NCBI RefSeq assembly: GCF_027943255.1
Contig: NC_072893.1
Span: 43,856,001 to 43,920,000 of the forward strand
DNA: 64,000 nucleotides
Origin: Anastrepha obliqua
Lineage: Eukaryota > Arthropoda > Insecta > Diptera > Tephritidae
Direction: 5' to 3'
The notes below the pieces were generated by a model. The model did no database searches. It worked only from the letters and a program-made list of their open reading frames with translations, and had not been told where the DNA came from. This document shows positions 32,880-44,712 of the stretch, piece by piece. Position 1 is the first letter of the stretch. Each line of letters opens with the position of its first letter. The position numbers and the translations under genes are program-made.

Positions 32880-34290
32880 GTGTTCAACCTCTCCGATGCA
32901 TTATTTCTCCAATCTATGAAGTACCGCTTTAATTAGTTTCCGAATATCATATTCCAATGGTATTTTTCCCCCACTCTTCTCTGATGAATCTTATTAATTC
33001 AGTTTTATTAGTTGGCGATTTTTTTCCCACTTTTCTTTTTAAATGAACCCACAAATTTTCGATTGGGTTAATGTCGGGACTTTGGGCGGGAGTATCAATA
33101 ACTTTGGTGCAGTTATAGAGTAACCAGGACCTGCATAAATACGATTTATATTTGGGATCATTATCTTGATAGTATTTGTATTTTAATGTGTTCGAATTTT
33201 CCGGGTCAATAAAGCCGAAATTTCTAATGCTGGAAGTCAATTCGTTTTTTTAAATATCAAGATATACTTCCCTGGTCATTATTTCGTCCAAAATTTTGAT
33301 TTCACCCACTCCCTTTGTTTATATACCAGCACAAACCATTACTGAAAGTTTTCCAAAGTTTACGGTTAGGGATAATATTTTTGTTTTGTAGTGGTGTGAG
33401 ACGCTTACGCAAACTCTCTGGGGTCCATCATGGTAGTAGAGCATCATTTTCGTCTCATCTGAGAAAATAACGTCATCCCAGTACTCTGTGGGAAGTGATA
33501 TGTGCGCGGTGGCGCAAATCGCAATCTTTTATCAAGGTTTTGTGCTGATAACAGGGGTTTTTTCCTAGCCACTCTTGAAGAATATTTGTGTTTTTGCGAC
33601 ACTTTTCGAACAGTTTCATGAGAAACTTTTAACCCGCAGTCTTTTTCCACTTGAAGAGCTAATCCTCTGGTACTGCTTTGCGGGCTTTTATAAATAGTTT
33701 TAATAGTTAATTTTACGTTCAATTCGCTGTGTCACTTTTTTTGGTCTGCCTGTAGATCCTTTCAACTCGAGTATTTCTTTATTTTCAGCACGGTTTATGA
33801 TATTAGGCAGCCTCCGTAGCCGAATGGGTTGGTGCGTAATTACCATTCGGAATTCACAGAGAGAACGTTGATTGGAATCTCGGTCGGGATAGCGGTCGCC
33901 CCTCGGCAGGCAATGGCAAACCTCCGAGTGTATTTCTGCCATGAAAAAGCTCCTCAGGAAAAAATATCTGCCGTTCGGAGTCGGCTTGAAACTGTGGCTT
34001 CCTCCATTTGAGGAAAAACAACAAGACGCACACCACAAATAGGAGGAGGAGCTCGGCCAAACACCCAAAAAGGGTGTACGCGCCAATTATGTATTTATTA
34101 TATATTATGATATTATATACAGTTCTAATTTCGAGGGAGAACATATCGGCGATATCTCTGGCTGATTTGCCTTTGTAGTGATTGAAATACACTAATGGGA
34201 TAATATTTTTTAAAACTCGTTTTCCTGGCTTTTTTTTATTCAAATCTGAGATCACTTGTAGCACTGAAGACAAGTAAACTTATAACTAAA
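32880..34290 (-). pseudogene. Tc1-like transposon, nearly full ORF
   Basis: Read on the minus strand: N-terminal helix-turn-helix (GKSARDIADMFSLEIRTVYN at about 34150), then GRPKKVTQRIERKI, KSPQSSTRGLALQVEKDCGL, RKKPLLSAQNLDKRLRF, the first Asp region near 33450, YYQDNDPKYKSYLCRSW (second Asp), and TPAQSPDINPIENLWVHLKR (D34E signature), ending near 32900. This is almost the whole transposase, about 340 residues in the family. It carries frameshifts and a SINE at 33806-34104; an I-clade LINE lies in its 5' UTR side. Terminal repeats were not identified. Confidence 0.9.
33806..34104 (+). mobile_element. tRNA-derived SINE, copy D (best copy)
   Basis: 299-bp element with a perfect 11-bp target duplication TTATGATATTA (33795-33805, 34105-34115). 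A box TAGCCGAATGG at 33817-33827; the B box is degraded here but clear in copies A and C. The body includes CCCCTCGGCAGGCAATGGC, and a 3' hairpin ACACCC-AAAAA-GGGTGT lies at 34061-34077, followed by GCGCCAATTAT and an AT-rich tail. Probably transcribed by pol III from the tRNA-like head and mobilised by a LINE. Confidence 0.9.
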
Positions 34291-34302
34291 TAATTTCTTA
34301 CC

Positions 34303-36330
34303 CCTAACTCGGCCCCAAAATCACGAAATATGTCATAAACTTTATGACCAACCGTAAATTTGCGGTACGCGTTAAAAACCAATAATCCGATAAACGGCCC
34401 ATGGCCAATGGAACCCACTCAGGGCTCACCCATATCCGTCATCATTTTCCTCATCGCCTACAACAAACTAAGCTCCATCATATCTCGTCACAAAGCATTC
34501 GATTTCTGTGCATACGCGGACGACTTCTATATAATAATTAAAGAAAAAAAGGAAAAAATCCAGTAAAAGACATGAGGAGCATTTTCAGGTACATACTAGA
34601 CTGGTGCAAGTATTCAGGAACATGACTATCTCAAACAAAAAGCAAATACATCCACATTTGTCGTAAATACAATTGCAAATACACAATCTTATCGCAGGAA
34701 ATAAACCTCCAGCCAAGCAATGAATTAAGAGTACTAGGTGTCATATTTAACAAAAGATACATGTGGAACTCTCACATAGATTTAATGAGCACAGCACTGA
34801 TAACACAACTTAATGTCATAAAGTGCTTGGCCACTCCAAAGTTTAATTGTGGTGCCCAAACTTTACTCACATTGGTCTTTGGCTTAAACGCTACTCATTC
34901 CGAAAATAAATTATGGCATTTTTTTTTGTACGGGTTCGCCTCAAACTCACAGTTGAAAAAAATCAAAACAATACTTAATTCAGCTATAAGAACTGCCCTG
35001 AGGGCACTGCGCTCCACTCCAATCGCTAACATACTGTTCGAAGCCAATATACGATCGGTAGAAAATCAGAGAGACTTGACCACGGCAAGGTTATTTAAAA
35101 CAATTTGTGTATCAAAACACAACCCTCTCCATAACATCGCCCAAAACTACAAGAAAAGAAAATACATACCTACCCAAACAAGAGCCATCCATAGGTAAAA
35201 TATTAAACCTCAGTGCAAAACTCAATCTACCTACAAAACATCCAAAACATATCAACCACAACCCACCTTCCTGGATACTAAACCTTAAAGCAATTAATAC
35301 TACCCTAAGTAACTTAAACAAAAACAACACGAACCCAATCCAGTATCAAACAAAGTTTTACAAAATTAAAGAGGAATACCACAACTATACTTTCATCTAC
35401 ACAGACGGATCTAAGATCGACAACAACACTACCTACAGCATAACCTCACAAAACGAAGTTATAAAAATGTCAAACCTACCAAGCTATAGCTCAACATACT
35501 CTGCAGAAATGATAGCCATATACGAAGCCATAAACACAATAAAGAGCAAAACCAAAAACTTCGCAATATGTTCTGATTCCCTCTCGGCCATCAACTCAAT
35601 AGCAAACATATACAACTACGATCATTACTCAACCACCATTAGAAACATTATGATAGCGAAATACCCTAAAATCAAACTAATATGGGTGCCGAGATACGCC
35701 AACATAACCGGAAATAAATTCGCTGACTACACCACCAAACAAGCACATCAAACACCAACGCTAATGACAGAAAACTTCAACTTAACCGACATTAAAAAAC
35801 ATATAAAAAACATTTTGATAACAAACAGCACCATACATGGACCTCAACCAATGACTGGTACCAACAGGTAAACCATACAAAAACCCACATAACGGACTTT
35901 ATAAAAAATAATACAAATAGGGTGACCCGCCTAGACGTCATAAAGTTCGGGCGTCTTCGACTAGGGCATACAAAGACTACACATGAACACTTCATGAGCA
36001 ACACCAACCCAACTACGTGCACTTGCAACCCGGACGTAACATGTACCATACCCCATATCCTCCTTCATTGCCTACTATACACCGCCCGCAGAAGACAAAC
36101 CATCAGCAACTCAAACCCAAATACGCATCTATCTTCTCCAACCTCCGATTCAATATCTTTAATAACCAAATTCCTTAAAATAACCAACCTATACCATAGA
36201 ATTTAAGACACAATACAAAATAACTCCATATATACAGTTTAAGCGTAAGGCCTCGACGCTATCGCTTTATGTTACAATAAGCTTATAAGATTTACTCTTG
36301 AAGTCAATTTTTAAAATAAATAAATAAATA
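34303..36330 (+). mobile_element. 5'-truncated I-clade LINE
   Basis: 2,028 bp with a perfect 11-bp target duplication AATTTCTTACC (34292-34302, 36331-36341) and an (AAAT)n tail. It starts inside the RT (TKYVINFMTNRKFAVRV), then TQGSPISVIIFLIAYNKL and FDFCAYADDFYIIIK (YADD catalytic box) and thumb. RNase H spans about 35390-35740: FIYTDGSKIDN, YSAEMIAIYEAI, ICSDSLSAINSI and LIWVPRYANITGNKFADY, where the usual His of GH is Tyr. The tail reads RLRLGHTKTTHEHFM and CTIPHILLHC. Frameshifts and stops make it inactive. It is inserted beside the Tc1 transposase. Confidence 0.93.
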
Positions 36331-36341
36331 AATTTCTTACC

Positions 36342-37590
36342 TCCTTCACATTCCATACCATTTGCCAAAAACCCCAAATGAATGAAATTCGCGGGAAATA
36401 ACTGCATTTTTTGTTGTTTTCATCAGTTATGCAAAGATTTTTTTGACACTTTTTAAATAGAGTAGACCTCTTTTTTGTTGTTGTTTTTGTAATGTGTGTG
36501 TTTATTTAATAACTGTTGGCGCCTGATAGTCGTACACAAGTACAGCAATGGAATGCGTATATACAATTTTTGTTGTTTGTTTTTTATTTGTTGTTGGAAT
36601 TCTCGATCAAAGCTAAAATTTTAAATTTTTCTTCCCTATGCAAAGATATTCTTGACAAAGTGTATATGCCTTCTGTAATTTCATCTGGAATAGCTCTTTC
36701 CATTTTCATACCTTTTCATCAAAAACCTATAAATAAACCAGCACAACAATGAAATTTTAATGCAATCTCATAAATCGCATTATTTTACCGCCTCTACTAC
36801 AACAACTCTCTATGCAACTGCACGCGAGTGAGTACCGCCTCCCTGGCGTATTTGAAAAATTCGATTTTGTCTAAAAACGCTGCAACTCGCCAAAATCCAG
36901 TACAGCACAAATTATTACATTTTTGATTGCATGGAAAATATTATTTGTTACATATTTTTCACGGAAGCAGCAGACAGACAGACATTGCATACGCACGCAT
37001 TATCAGCAATGCATACAGCTTGGCGCCCGCCAGTCAATACTCGCGTACTTCATACAAATTCGTATGTATGTGTGTATGAGTGTGTGTATGTAGGTGTAAC
37101 AAAATTTGTGTGAATTTCCATATCTGCGAGCGAGTATCTACGCTTGCATGCAGGTCTATGAACTGAATTTGAATTATTGCCATAGTCACATTTTTGGAAA
37201 TGGAATAATTTACTAGCTTTTATGAAAATAAATGTTTTGGCTGCCCAAATTTGAACATGAATGCAAATGCATTATGATGCGATGTAGCAGCGGCGATACA
37301 ATTGTTCCGAATTCACAGCGAGTCCCTATCGGCGGTGAGCATCTCTCGTAACAGCCGCCAGCTTAGGTAGCAGCTACCTGGTTGGGCAATGTAGTCAGCA
37401 GTACGTATGCATCATGTATGTATGTATGTATGCATGAATGTGGGAATGGATGTGTGAATGTATGTACGTGTGAATGCATTCAGCTACAGACAGCGCGTTA
37501 CCTAAATTGTCTCTACCTTCCTGGCTGTTGTTACCTTCCGCTTGCTGCTCCCAAATTACACACGAATGCGATCAGGCATCGTATACAGTT
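36342..37590. other. No supported gene
   Basis: AT-rich with GTAT/GTGT microsatellites at 37060-37095 and 37408-37460 and a TTG run near 36475. The region 37591-37660 begins ACAGTTATGTGCAAAATAG, which may be a transposon end. Confidence 0.5.
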
Positions 37591-37796
37591 ATGTGCAAAA
37601 TAGTAGTAGTGCCCGAAAGAAAACAATTCTATTACATAAAATTAAGTTGAATTTTATGCTGTACTAGCGGACCCTCTGCCTGCTTCGCTAGGCATATCAA
37701 AATTAAGAATGAATAATGAACACTCGATTTAAATTCACTCTATGTGTATTTATTCTTTTTTTAGAATATAAAATTAATGTTAATTTTAAACTTAAA

Positions 37797-37980
37797 CTAA
37801 CGCAAAGCCTTTTCGTAAACTATATTACATTTTTTGTTTTGCCCTGAGTTGTGGTATAAATAAACAGAACTGATGGTTTTCTTACACGTGAACATGATAC
37901 ATATAATTGTTCGTGGGAGAAGCATGGATATTCTAAGTCAATTCCGCATAATTCTAGCGATTGTCCTTGTGCTTTTTTTA
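37797..37980 (-). pseudogene. Helitron helicase C-terminus
   Basis: The minus frame encodes KKAQGQSLELCGIDL, then PCFSHEQLYVSCSRVRKPS, matching the last Pif1-type helicase motifs of Helitron proteins (KSQGQT... HGQLYVACSRV). It ends GKTKNVI, with a frameshift before the expected end. Confidence 0.88.
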
Positions 37981-38172
37981 TTGTGTTTGTTTTAATCTAT
38001 CTTGCTCATTACGTTGTATACGTTCTTCAGGTGAATGGCCTGAACGTGATCTGGCCATACGTTCCCTTTGATTTTGGTTTTGAATTTCTCGCTCTTCTTG
38101 TGATTGATTTTGCCTTTCATTTGATCTATTTTGCGTTCTACGCGACCGACGACCGATATCATTTATTCGCAT
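37978..38172 (-). pseudogene. Helitron ORF, basic N-terminal piece
   Basis: Starts MRINDIGRRSRRTQNRSN and continues Arg/Glu/Gln-rich to a stop at 37978, like the charged N-termini of insect Helitron proteins. It leads directly into the helicase C-terminus, which implies an internal deletion of more than 1,000 codons. Confidence 0.6.
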
Positions 38173-39710
38173 TTGAATTTAATCAAAAACACATGAAAAA
38201 CTCACAATGTGCATTACAATCGCTAACAACAACAACGAAACCACCGTTTTTTTATTTTCACTGATTATTAAAATTTTACGCACAATATATTTTATTTTTA
38301 TACATTTTTTCCCAAAAAAAAAACAACAACAATGAAAAACGCACTTTAAAATTGTTGACCACTCATCAAATGGTTTTGATACAGCTGATTATTTTGACCT
38401 CAGTATATCCAGTAAACAAACTGTGGTGAAAGTCCTTTATAAGGACCAAGTTTATAGTGGTGAAGTTTTAGGTACAACACAATTTTCTGTACGCAAGGTT
38501 GCTCTTGGGCAAAAATAAAGTAATCTTTAGAAATCATAAAAAAAAGTTGCAAATTTTAGATTAATTTCTTAAAGAAAAACTAATACATGCATTTACTTGA
38601 ATAAGTAAACACCAAAAGTATACTAAAATGACTATTTAATGCGTTGTTTGATACAAATTTATATTATTGCTCAAAACCCTCTGCGCGCTGTCGCTGTCTT
38701 TTTGTTTCTGTATCGCATCGCGGTGAATTCACGTTTTTCAGAAAGTTGGGAACAGAAGAAAATTGAAGAAAGTACATATTTTGCTCATATTTGTTATTTT
38801 AGTTGTTAAATGAAAATGTGTTTCAGCAATTTTTTAATGTTGCAACTATTCTTTGGCTTTGAAACCGCTTACACTCACAAAATAATCCAACTCTTTTAAA
38901 CACACATACAAATATTATATAATTATTTATTTTGGTTTTTCCACTCGTCAAAGCAGAACATAAGGTTGCATTATTTAATTATTACCTAATACAAACTTGT
39001 TCTCTTTTAACAATGATAATATTACTATGTGAAATATGCATTTTTGTACTATATCCTGAGCATTTGTCTTCAGCGCTATACCTTTATCTCGTAAACGTAC
39101 GTTTGCCCATATAAAATTGACTACCTAAATGCATGAAAAAAGTGTTAGCATAACTTTTTCGAGTATATATACATACAGGAGGATTTATTTTTTACATTTT
39201 GCTCGTCGGCTTTGAACTTCGAAAAATACAGTCTTATGGTTATTAATGGAATCAAATATATTTAACGAATTTTTATTTTATCTAAATCATAAAACGTTCA
39301 AATGAAGCTCAAAATATTTTTCCAGTTTAAAAAAAAGCAATGTGCTTTGATGCCGTGTCACGCATGCATAAAAGGGAAGCAAAAGAGAGGACAACTATTG
39401 CGTTACGAATAATACGCATACGTCACTCGACATGGAAGCAATGTTATTCATGTCTGTGTATATTCTATTCATTCGCGTGTATTCTCATTCCGTATACCTA
39501 ATGTCCGTATAAGGGAAACACGCAAATATTGCATTTTTCACACTTACACAACGCACGCATACTTTTACCGATTTCTTTAAAACTTCACATAAACCATCTA
39601 TGGACCAATACCAATGATCTGTGAAAGTTTGATTGAAATCGGTGAATGCGTTTAGGCGTGAATCGGCGACTAACGAACACAAAAAAACGTCTCCATTTTT
39701 ATATATAAGA

Positions 39711-41111
39711 TTTCTTTTTATAACAAATCACTCTTTTCTTTTCTCCATTTAAGGAAAAATGATTGAAAACCAAAAACAGACAAAAAACGTAATAACCTGA
39801 AAAAAATAATAATATAGAACCGCTCAGTGGCACTTGCCGCTATTTTTTTATGTTTGCTAACCACTTCGTCTCATACTCTCATTTCTATTGTTTGATTTCG
39901 TTTTGGTGTTTCATTCAAATAAATTAGAAAAAAAAATATTTTTTGATGAAAATTTAATTTCCTATGGGGTAAAAGCGTCTGTTTTTTTTTGTTTTTTTTT
40001 TGAAGTGAGACTTCTTAGGCGTCGATGAACGAGCGAGAATGGAGAGTAAAATTTCAAGGCCAAGCAATGTTTTTGAAATTTTCGTTCCGCGAGAGAGAAA
40101 ACAGATATAACGTGGAGGAAAAGGAGAGAGAGAGCTATACCTTACATATATCTTAGATACACTTAGGCTATTTTTCCTGAGTTTTTCCTTGTGGCTGCTA
40201 ATTTCTAATGAGAAATAACACTGCCTACTTTTTGGTGCAAACTTGTAGGAAATATATTTCCTTGGTGCTTACTGTTTGGGGCGTTTTTTTATCCCAATTT
40301 TTTTGGTGTTTTGTTTTTTGGTGCATTCTTTTTGGCGCTTATTTCCGTTTCCTGGCTAGTGCTTGTGCGTACTATAAAGTGCTATCCATTTCGGCGTCGG
40401 ATTTATTGATATTGCCTTGCGGTAATTTGTGCCGTTGCTGCGGCCCTGGAATCGCTGCGTTTGTGCGGGTGATAAACGCTCGGAGTAGTGCACGGTTTGT
40501 GTCCGGCGTTTACCTACAACGGACGACCGTTCTCCGTTTTTTGTAAATTTTGTCTGTTTGTATTCTCTACAAATGTTGTGAATTTATTTAGATATATGTT
40601 CTTTCTCTCTCTCTCTTTCTCTCTAGGGTCGCTCCCTCTTTCTTTGCCTGCCTTGAAAGTTTCACTTCTGTTATGTGTACTACGCTCAAATGCACTTTTT
40701 TGTTTTCGTTTTGTTTTTTTGCTTTCTATTCAATTAACCAACAACCAAAAATATTTTTTATATAAATATCTATGCCGTAAATATGCCTAAGCATCTCAAA
40801 TTCAGAAAAAAACTTGATTATATTGAGATTTTAGCCATTAAAAATTTTATGTAAGGGAATATGAAGAATCATCCAAATAATTTAAAGTTGTGCGCACGCA
40901 AAGTGCAATTTTTTTGCCAAACTTTGTTCCACAGAAAAAGTGCGCCAGTGTTTACCGCCACCAGGAACCTTACCATTTCCAAAAATGGCTAGTGAAATAT
41001 TTCACAGAGTTCCAGTTCGCTTATATTCAAATGACGCTACATTTTTTTCGTAAAATTTCTAATCTTTATGTGATGACTTTCTTCCTTTTTATTGCATTTG
41101 GTATTTATGGT
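39711..41111. other. No supported gene
   Basis: Includes a purine-rich stretch 40030-40140 and a (CT)n at 40604-40625. The frames at 40208-40546 and 40488-40790 are T-rich with a Cys-rich stretch and have no recognised domain. Confidence 0.5.
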
Positions 41112-41420
41112 AGCAGCCGTCGTAGCGGAATGGGCAGGTGCGTGATTGACGTCCGATGCGTTATTAATACCCGAGTTCGTAGCCCATTGTGTTTTTGAAA
41201 CACCAAACGGTAGAAACAGTTCTTCCTAACAGCTGTCGCCCCTCGGCAGGCAATGGCAAACCTCCGAGTGCATTTCCGCCATGAAAAATCTCCTCATAAA
41301 AAACTACCTGCCGTTCAGAGGCATCGTAAAACTTTTGGTCGCTCCAGGTGCGGAAAATATCAAGATGCCATCCAAAAATAGGAAGAAGAGCTCGGCCAAA
41401 CTCCCAAAAAGGGTATATGC
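41112..41420 (+). mobile_element. tRNA-derived SINE, copy E (variant head)
   Basis: GCAGCCGTCGTAGCGGAATG (A box TAGCGGAATGG) and GAGTTCGTAGCCC (B-box-like), then about 45 bases not seen in the other copies, then the shared CGCCCCTCGGCAGGCAATGG body and CCCAAAAAGGGT hairpin. It ends GCGCCAAATCG with an A/T tail. Likely a subfamily. Confidence 0.85.
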
Positions 41421-42929
41421 GCCAAATCGTTTTTTATCTATTGTAAAAAAATAAATTTTTTTTGGCCATTCGAAATTCGTTCAAAAACTTGGCAGCCTTT
41501 AATACATGTCAGCCTACAAATATTTTATAAAACAAAAATTCATAGAAACATTTCACAAATTTCTTATCCCAGTTCCATCGTATATAGTTAGATTTCAAAA
41601 AAATTGGTGGTGTGCAATTTTAAGCTTATTAAATTTTAGTTAAAATGCAAGTTTGAAGTTGCTAAAAAACCGTTGATTTTTTTATAACTTTTTTCCTGAC
41701 AGTTTTTCCCTATAAAAAAAAACGTTCATTTGTTACCTCTTTCTATTTTGTTTTAATTATGTAGCATCAACACTTCTATTATTTAGACCGCAACTGTATA
41801 TTTATTTCCATCCACAAATGAGCATTGTTTTTGTTGTCCCAAAATGTGCAAGTCGGCAAGCAGAGTTTCACTTATCTGGCCTTTCCTGTCCACTAACCAA
41901 ATGCAGCGCTCAAACCAACAACACCTCCGCGTCTAACAAAATTTACGAACAGCTGTGCTCTCGTCCCTACACTGCTTGTTATGATAAATGTGCATGCATG
42001 TGTGTGTGTGCGCGAGTCTACCTATCTGCCTGTGACAATCTTCGCAGAACACCGCTACAACAAGAAATAACTACATTTCATTTGTCGGCTCATTCGCCTG
42101 CCTGTCTGCTTGGCAGTTTCCGCGGTTAAGTTCAGTCAATTCCGCCATTCTGTTTTCGTGTTTTTTTTTTTTTGGTACTTCAGTTGTTTGGTCGATTCGT
42201 TTGTTGGCCGCCTTATTTATTTTCTATTGTTGTTATTGCTAGATTGTTTACGCTGTACTCGCGCTTTTATCGTTTTACGAGTATACCATCGGGCTGTAGC
42301 TTTCAACATTTTTTGTTAGAAAAAATTTCCTTTGCGTCGAGAGTTCCTTCACTGCTGGGAACTTTTGATAATTGCTGTCGTAAACATGTGGAAAAAAAAC
42401 TAATAATGAAGGGAAACCCGAACAATGACACTTTAATTACTTTTCTTCGTTTGATTTTCTTGAAGCGTGTTTCCTTTTGTTAATCATAAAAAAATTTAAT
42501 AGGCCATCATTGAATATCTTCGGAGCGGGTGTACAAAGCAATCATTGGGTTATTGTTGTGCGCATTGAAAGGCAACTGAAACGAAATCCTTAAAATGATT
42601 GTTAATTTGTACTCCCTGCAAAAGCAGGCAGCCTTACAGTATAATGAGTTTAATTCCTTGAGCACTTTATTGCACGTTCAAGTTACTCGCGTCAGATTTC
42701 TTGTTGATTGCGGAAAATTTAAGTTTAGTAGCTAAATTTTCTAGATTTGGGTGCTCAATTTTTTTTGTATGTAGATATGTACGAAACAAATTTAAATAAG
42801 GGCCAGCCTGGTTTTCAATTCCTGTTATCCACAGTACATTATTTTAAAATTTTCAATGAAAAAAATGAATACCTTCCAAATGTTGTAGAACTCTTCAGAA
42901 TATTTGTTCATATTTTTGCTCTTTATTAA
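41421..42929. other. No supported gene
   Basis: AT-rich. A (GT)n lies near 41998-42012. No protein features in the small ORFs. Confidence 0.5.
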
Positions 42930-43982
42930 TCTTTTAGGATCTGTCAATTTTTGTTTGCAATACAATTAAGCTGTTTGCAATAGTATATCCACCACTCCTG
43001 CACAAGATGAGACGAATGTTTTGGGGCATTATCTTGTTGAAATTGCCAAGTTGTCCCATTCAGGCCCATGTTTTCGACACTTCAACTTAAATTTTCTTTA
43101 AGAATGTCCCGATACACATGCTCATCCATTGTCTCATCTATGAACGCGAGCTTTCCGACACCAGATGCCGCGAAACACCCCAAACCATCACATTTCCTCC
43201 ACCGTCTTTAACTGTTTTCAGAAGGTTTTTCTCTTGAAGCCCTTTATTTGACTTTCGCCAAATCTTTTGTGCTCCATTTGACCCAAATAAATTGAATTTT
43301 GATTCATCACTAAATATGGTGGTGTTCTAAAAAGCGTGGGGCTTATTTAAATGCTGTTTAGCAAATTCTAGCCTCTTTTTCTTATTTACCTTCGAAATGA
43401 AGGGATTGCGTCGACGAACTCGGCCATGATACCCAGCCTCATATAAGGTATTCTGAACAGGTTGGGGGTTGGAATTGATTTCAAATGAATTTTGCAGGGT
43501 CTCGCACAATTTGACAGCCGAAGTTTTTGGATTTTGTGCCTCCGTGGACACCACAATTCGCTCCTGTCGTTCGATTAATTTTTTTGGACGGCCAGATCTG
43601 CTCTCCGGAGCTATTTTTTTTTTTCTTAATACAGTTTTATCATTAATTGGGAAATTCCAGCACCACGGCCCATTTGGTCTATGCCCGTTGAAATCAAAAG
43701 TGGTCAAAAGTGATGGCAACCGCATGCAATTCCTAAAACGTATGAATAAGTAAAAAGCGAGAATGTGCCAATACTTTTTTGATGTGAATTTGGCCCTTAT
43801 TTTACTTTTCAAGGTTGAGTTTGTAAACCTACGTCGATATTAATTTTTTTTGTTCAAATACCCAAGAAATAAATATATTTAGAAAATACCGTTTTCTATT
43901 TTTTTATACTTTCATTAGAAGAAAAGTTATAGCACTGAGAACTTTGATTTTTCGAGTGTGCCAATACTTTTTTGACTCACTG
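42930..43982 (-). pseudogene. Tc1-like transposon, second family
   Basis: The outer end at 43982 is TA-flanked CAGTGAGTCAAAAAAG. GTGCCAATACTTTTTTGA occurs both there (about 43959) and near 43765, giving subterminal direct repeats. The minus frame 43812-43327 encodes RSGRPKKLIERQERI, NPKTSAVKLCETLQNSFEIN and NKKKRLEFAKQHLNKP. A further frame continues with the catalytic TIFSDESKFNLFGSNG. The rest is heavily degraded to about 42930, and no left terminal repeat was found. Differs from the Tc1 elements at 29209 and 32880. Confidence 0.85.
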
Positions 43983-44149
43983 TATGCCTAGATAGAGGCA
44001 CAAAAGATGCGGGGTCGTCTTCCTCATCTAGACAACTTCTGCAGAAGTCATGTGTTTGCACATCCATCCACTTTATGGGGAGGAATTTGTGGTGGCCGTA
44101 TAATCACATGAAATGCGCCTGAACACAATTCACCGCCTAAGTCATGTGA

Positions 44150-44450
44150 TGTGAATTATATTTTTTACAATGACCATAAGACACAATCACGAACTCGTTG
44201 CATTGATTCAAAATGGAAACGCAATACGCTTTATAAAAAGCCAACGAATCAGATACCTGGGACATATATACAGAATGCCCAAATGGAGAGCTGCTAGTAT
44301 AGCGTTAGAAAGACAAGTGGTTGGACGAAGAGGTCGAGGAAGACCAAACTAGAAAGACGTAGCAGAGGATCGATAGCAGTGGAAAACCATATTTAGGGAA
44401 GCAATGGTATGCACAAGACTGTAGTGCTGTTGATGATGATGATGATGAAG
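44150..44450 (+). pseudogene. LINE C-terminal fragment with GATGAT tail
   Basis: The frame 44170-44352 encodes NHELVALIQNGNAIRFIKSQ, RIRYLGHIYRMP and VVGRRGRGRP, the post-RT region of RTE-like LINEs, followed by a 3' end in GATGATGATGATGATGAAG. Confidence 0.75.
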
Positions 44451-44481
44451 TCAATGGCCTATAAATATATTGGAAAGCCAG

Positions 44482-44712
44482 CTATATATATACATATACA
44501 TATATATATAATTGGCGCGTACACCCTTTTTGGGTGTTTGGCCGAGCTCCTCCTCCTATTTGTGGTGTGCGTCTTGATGTTGTTCCACAAATGGAGGGAC
44601 CTACAGTTTCAAGCCGACTCCGAACGGCAGATATTTTTATGTGGAGGTTTTTCATGGCAGAACTACACCCGGAGGTTTGCCATGGCATGCCAAGGGGCGA
44701 TCGCTATTACAA
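44482..44712 (-). mobile_element. tRNA-derived SINE, copy F (5' truncated)
   Basis: On the minus strand it runs from CGATCGCCCCTTGGCATG near 44712 to ACACCCAAAAAGGGTGTACG and GCGCCAAT, ending in a (TA)n tail at 44482-44510. The tRNA-like head is missing. Confidence 0.88.

Larger units (their letters stand above)
37664..39710 (-). mobile_element. Helitron, internally deleted
   Basis: On the minus strand it starts TCTTATATATAAAAATGGAG at 39710 and ends GGGTCCGCTAG at 37664. It lies between host A and T, without duplication, as Helitrons do. A short hairpin (37678-37693, GCCT/AGGC stem) lies 10 bp inside the CTAG end. The 2,047-bp element keeps an N-terminal Arg/Gln-rich reading frame and the very C-terminus of the helicase (separate entries). 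The HUH nuclease and most helicase motifs are gone. Confidence 0.88.

Noticed and set aside
37591..39850. Tc1 element with ACAGTTATGTGCAAAATAG end interrupted by the Helitron
   Set aside because: The proposed partner near 39815-39850 matches only loosely; I cannot exclude chance.
42740..42800. Left terminal repeat for the Tc1 relic at 42930-43982
   Set aside because: GTGCTCAATTTTTTTTG resembles the right end only in base composition, not in order.
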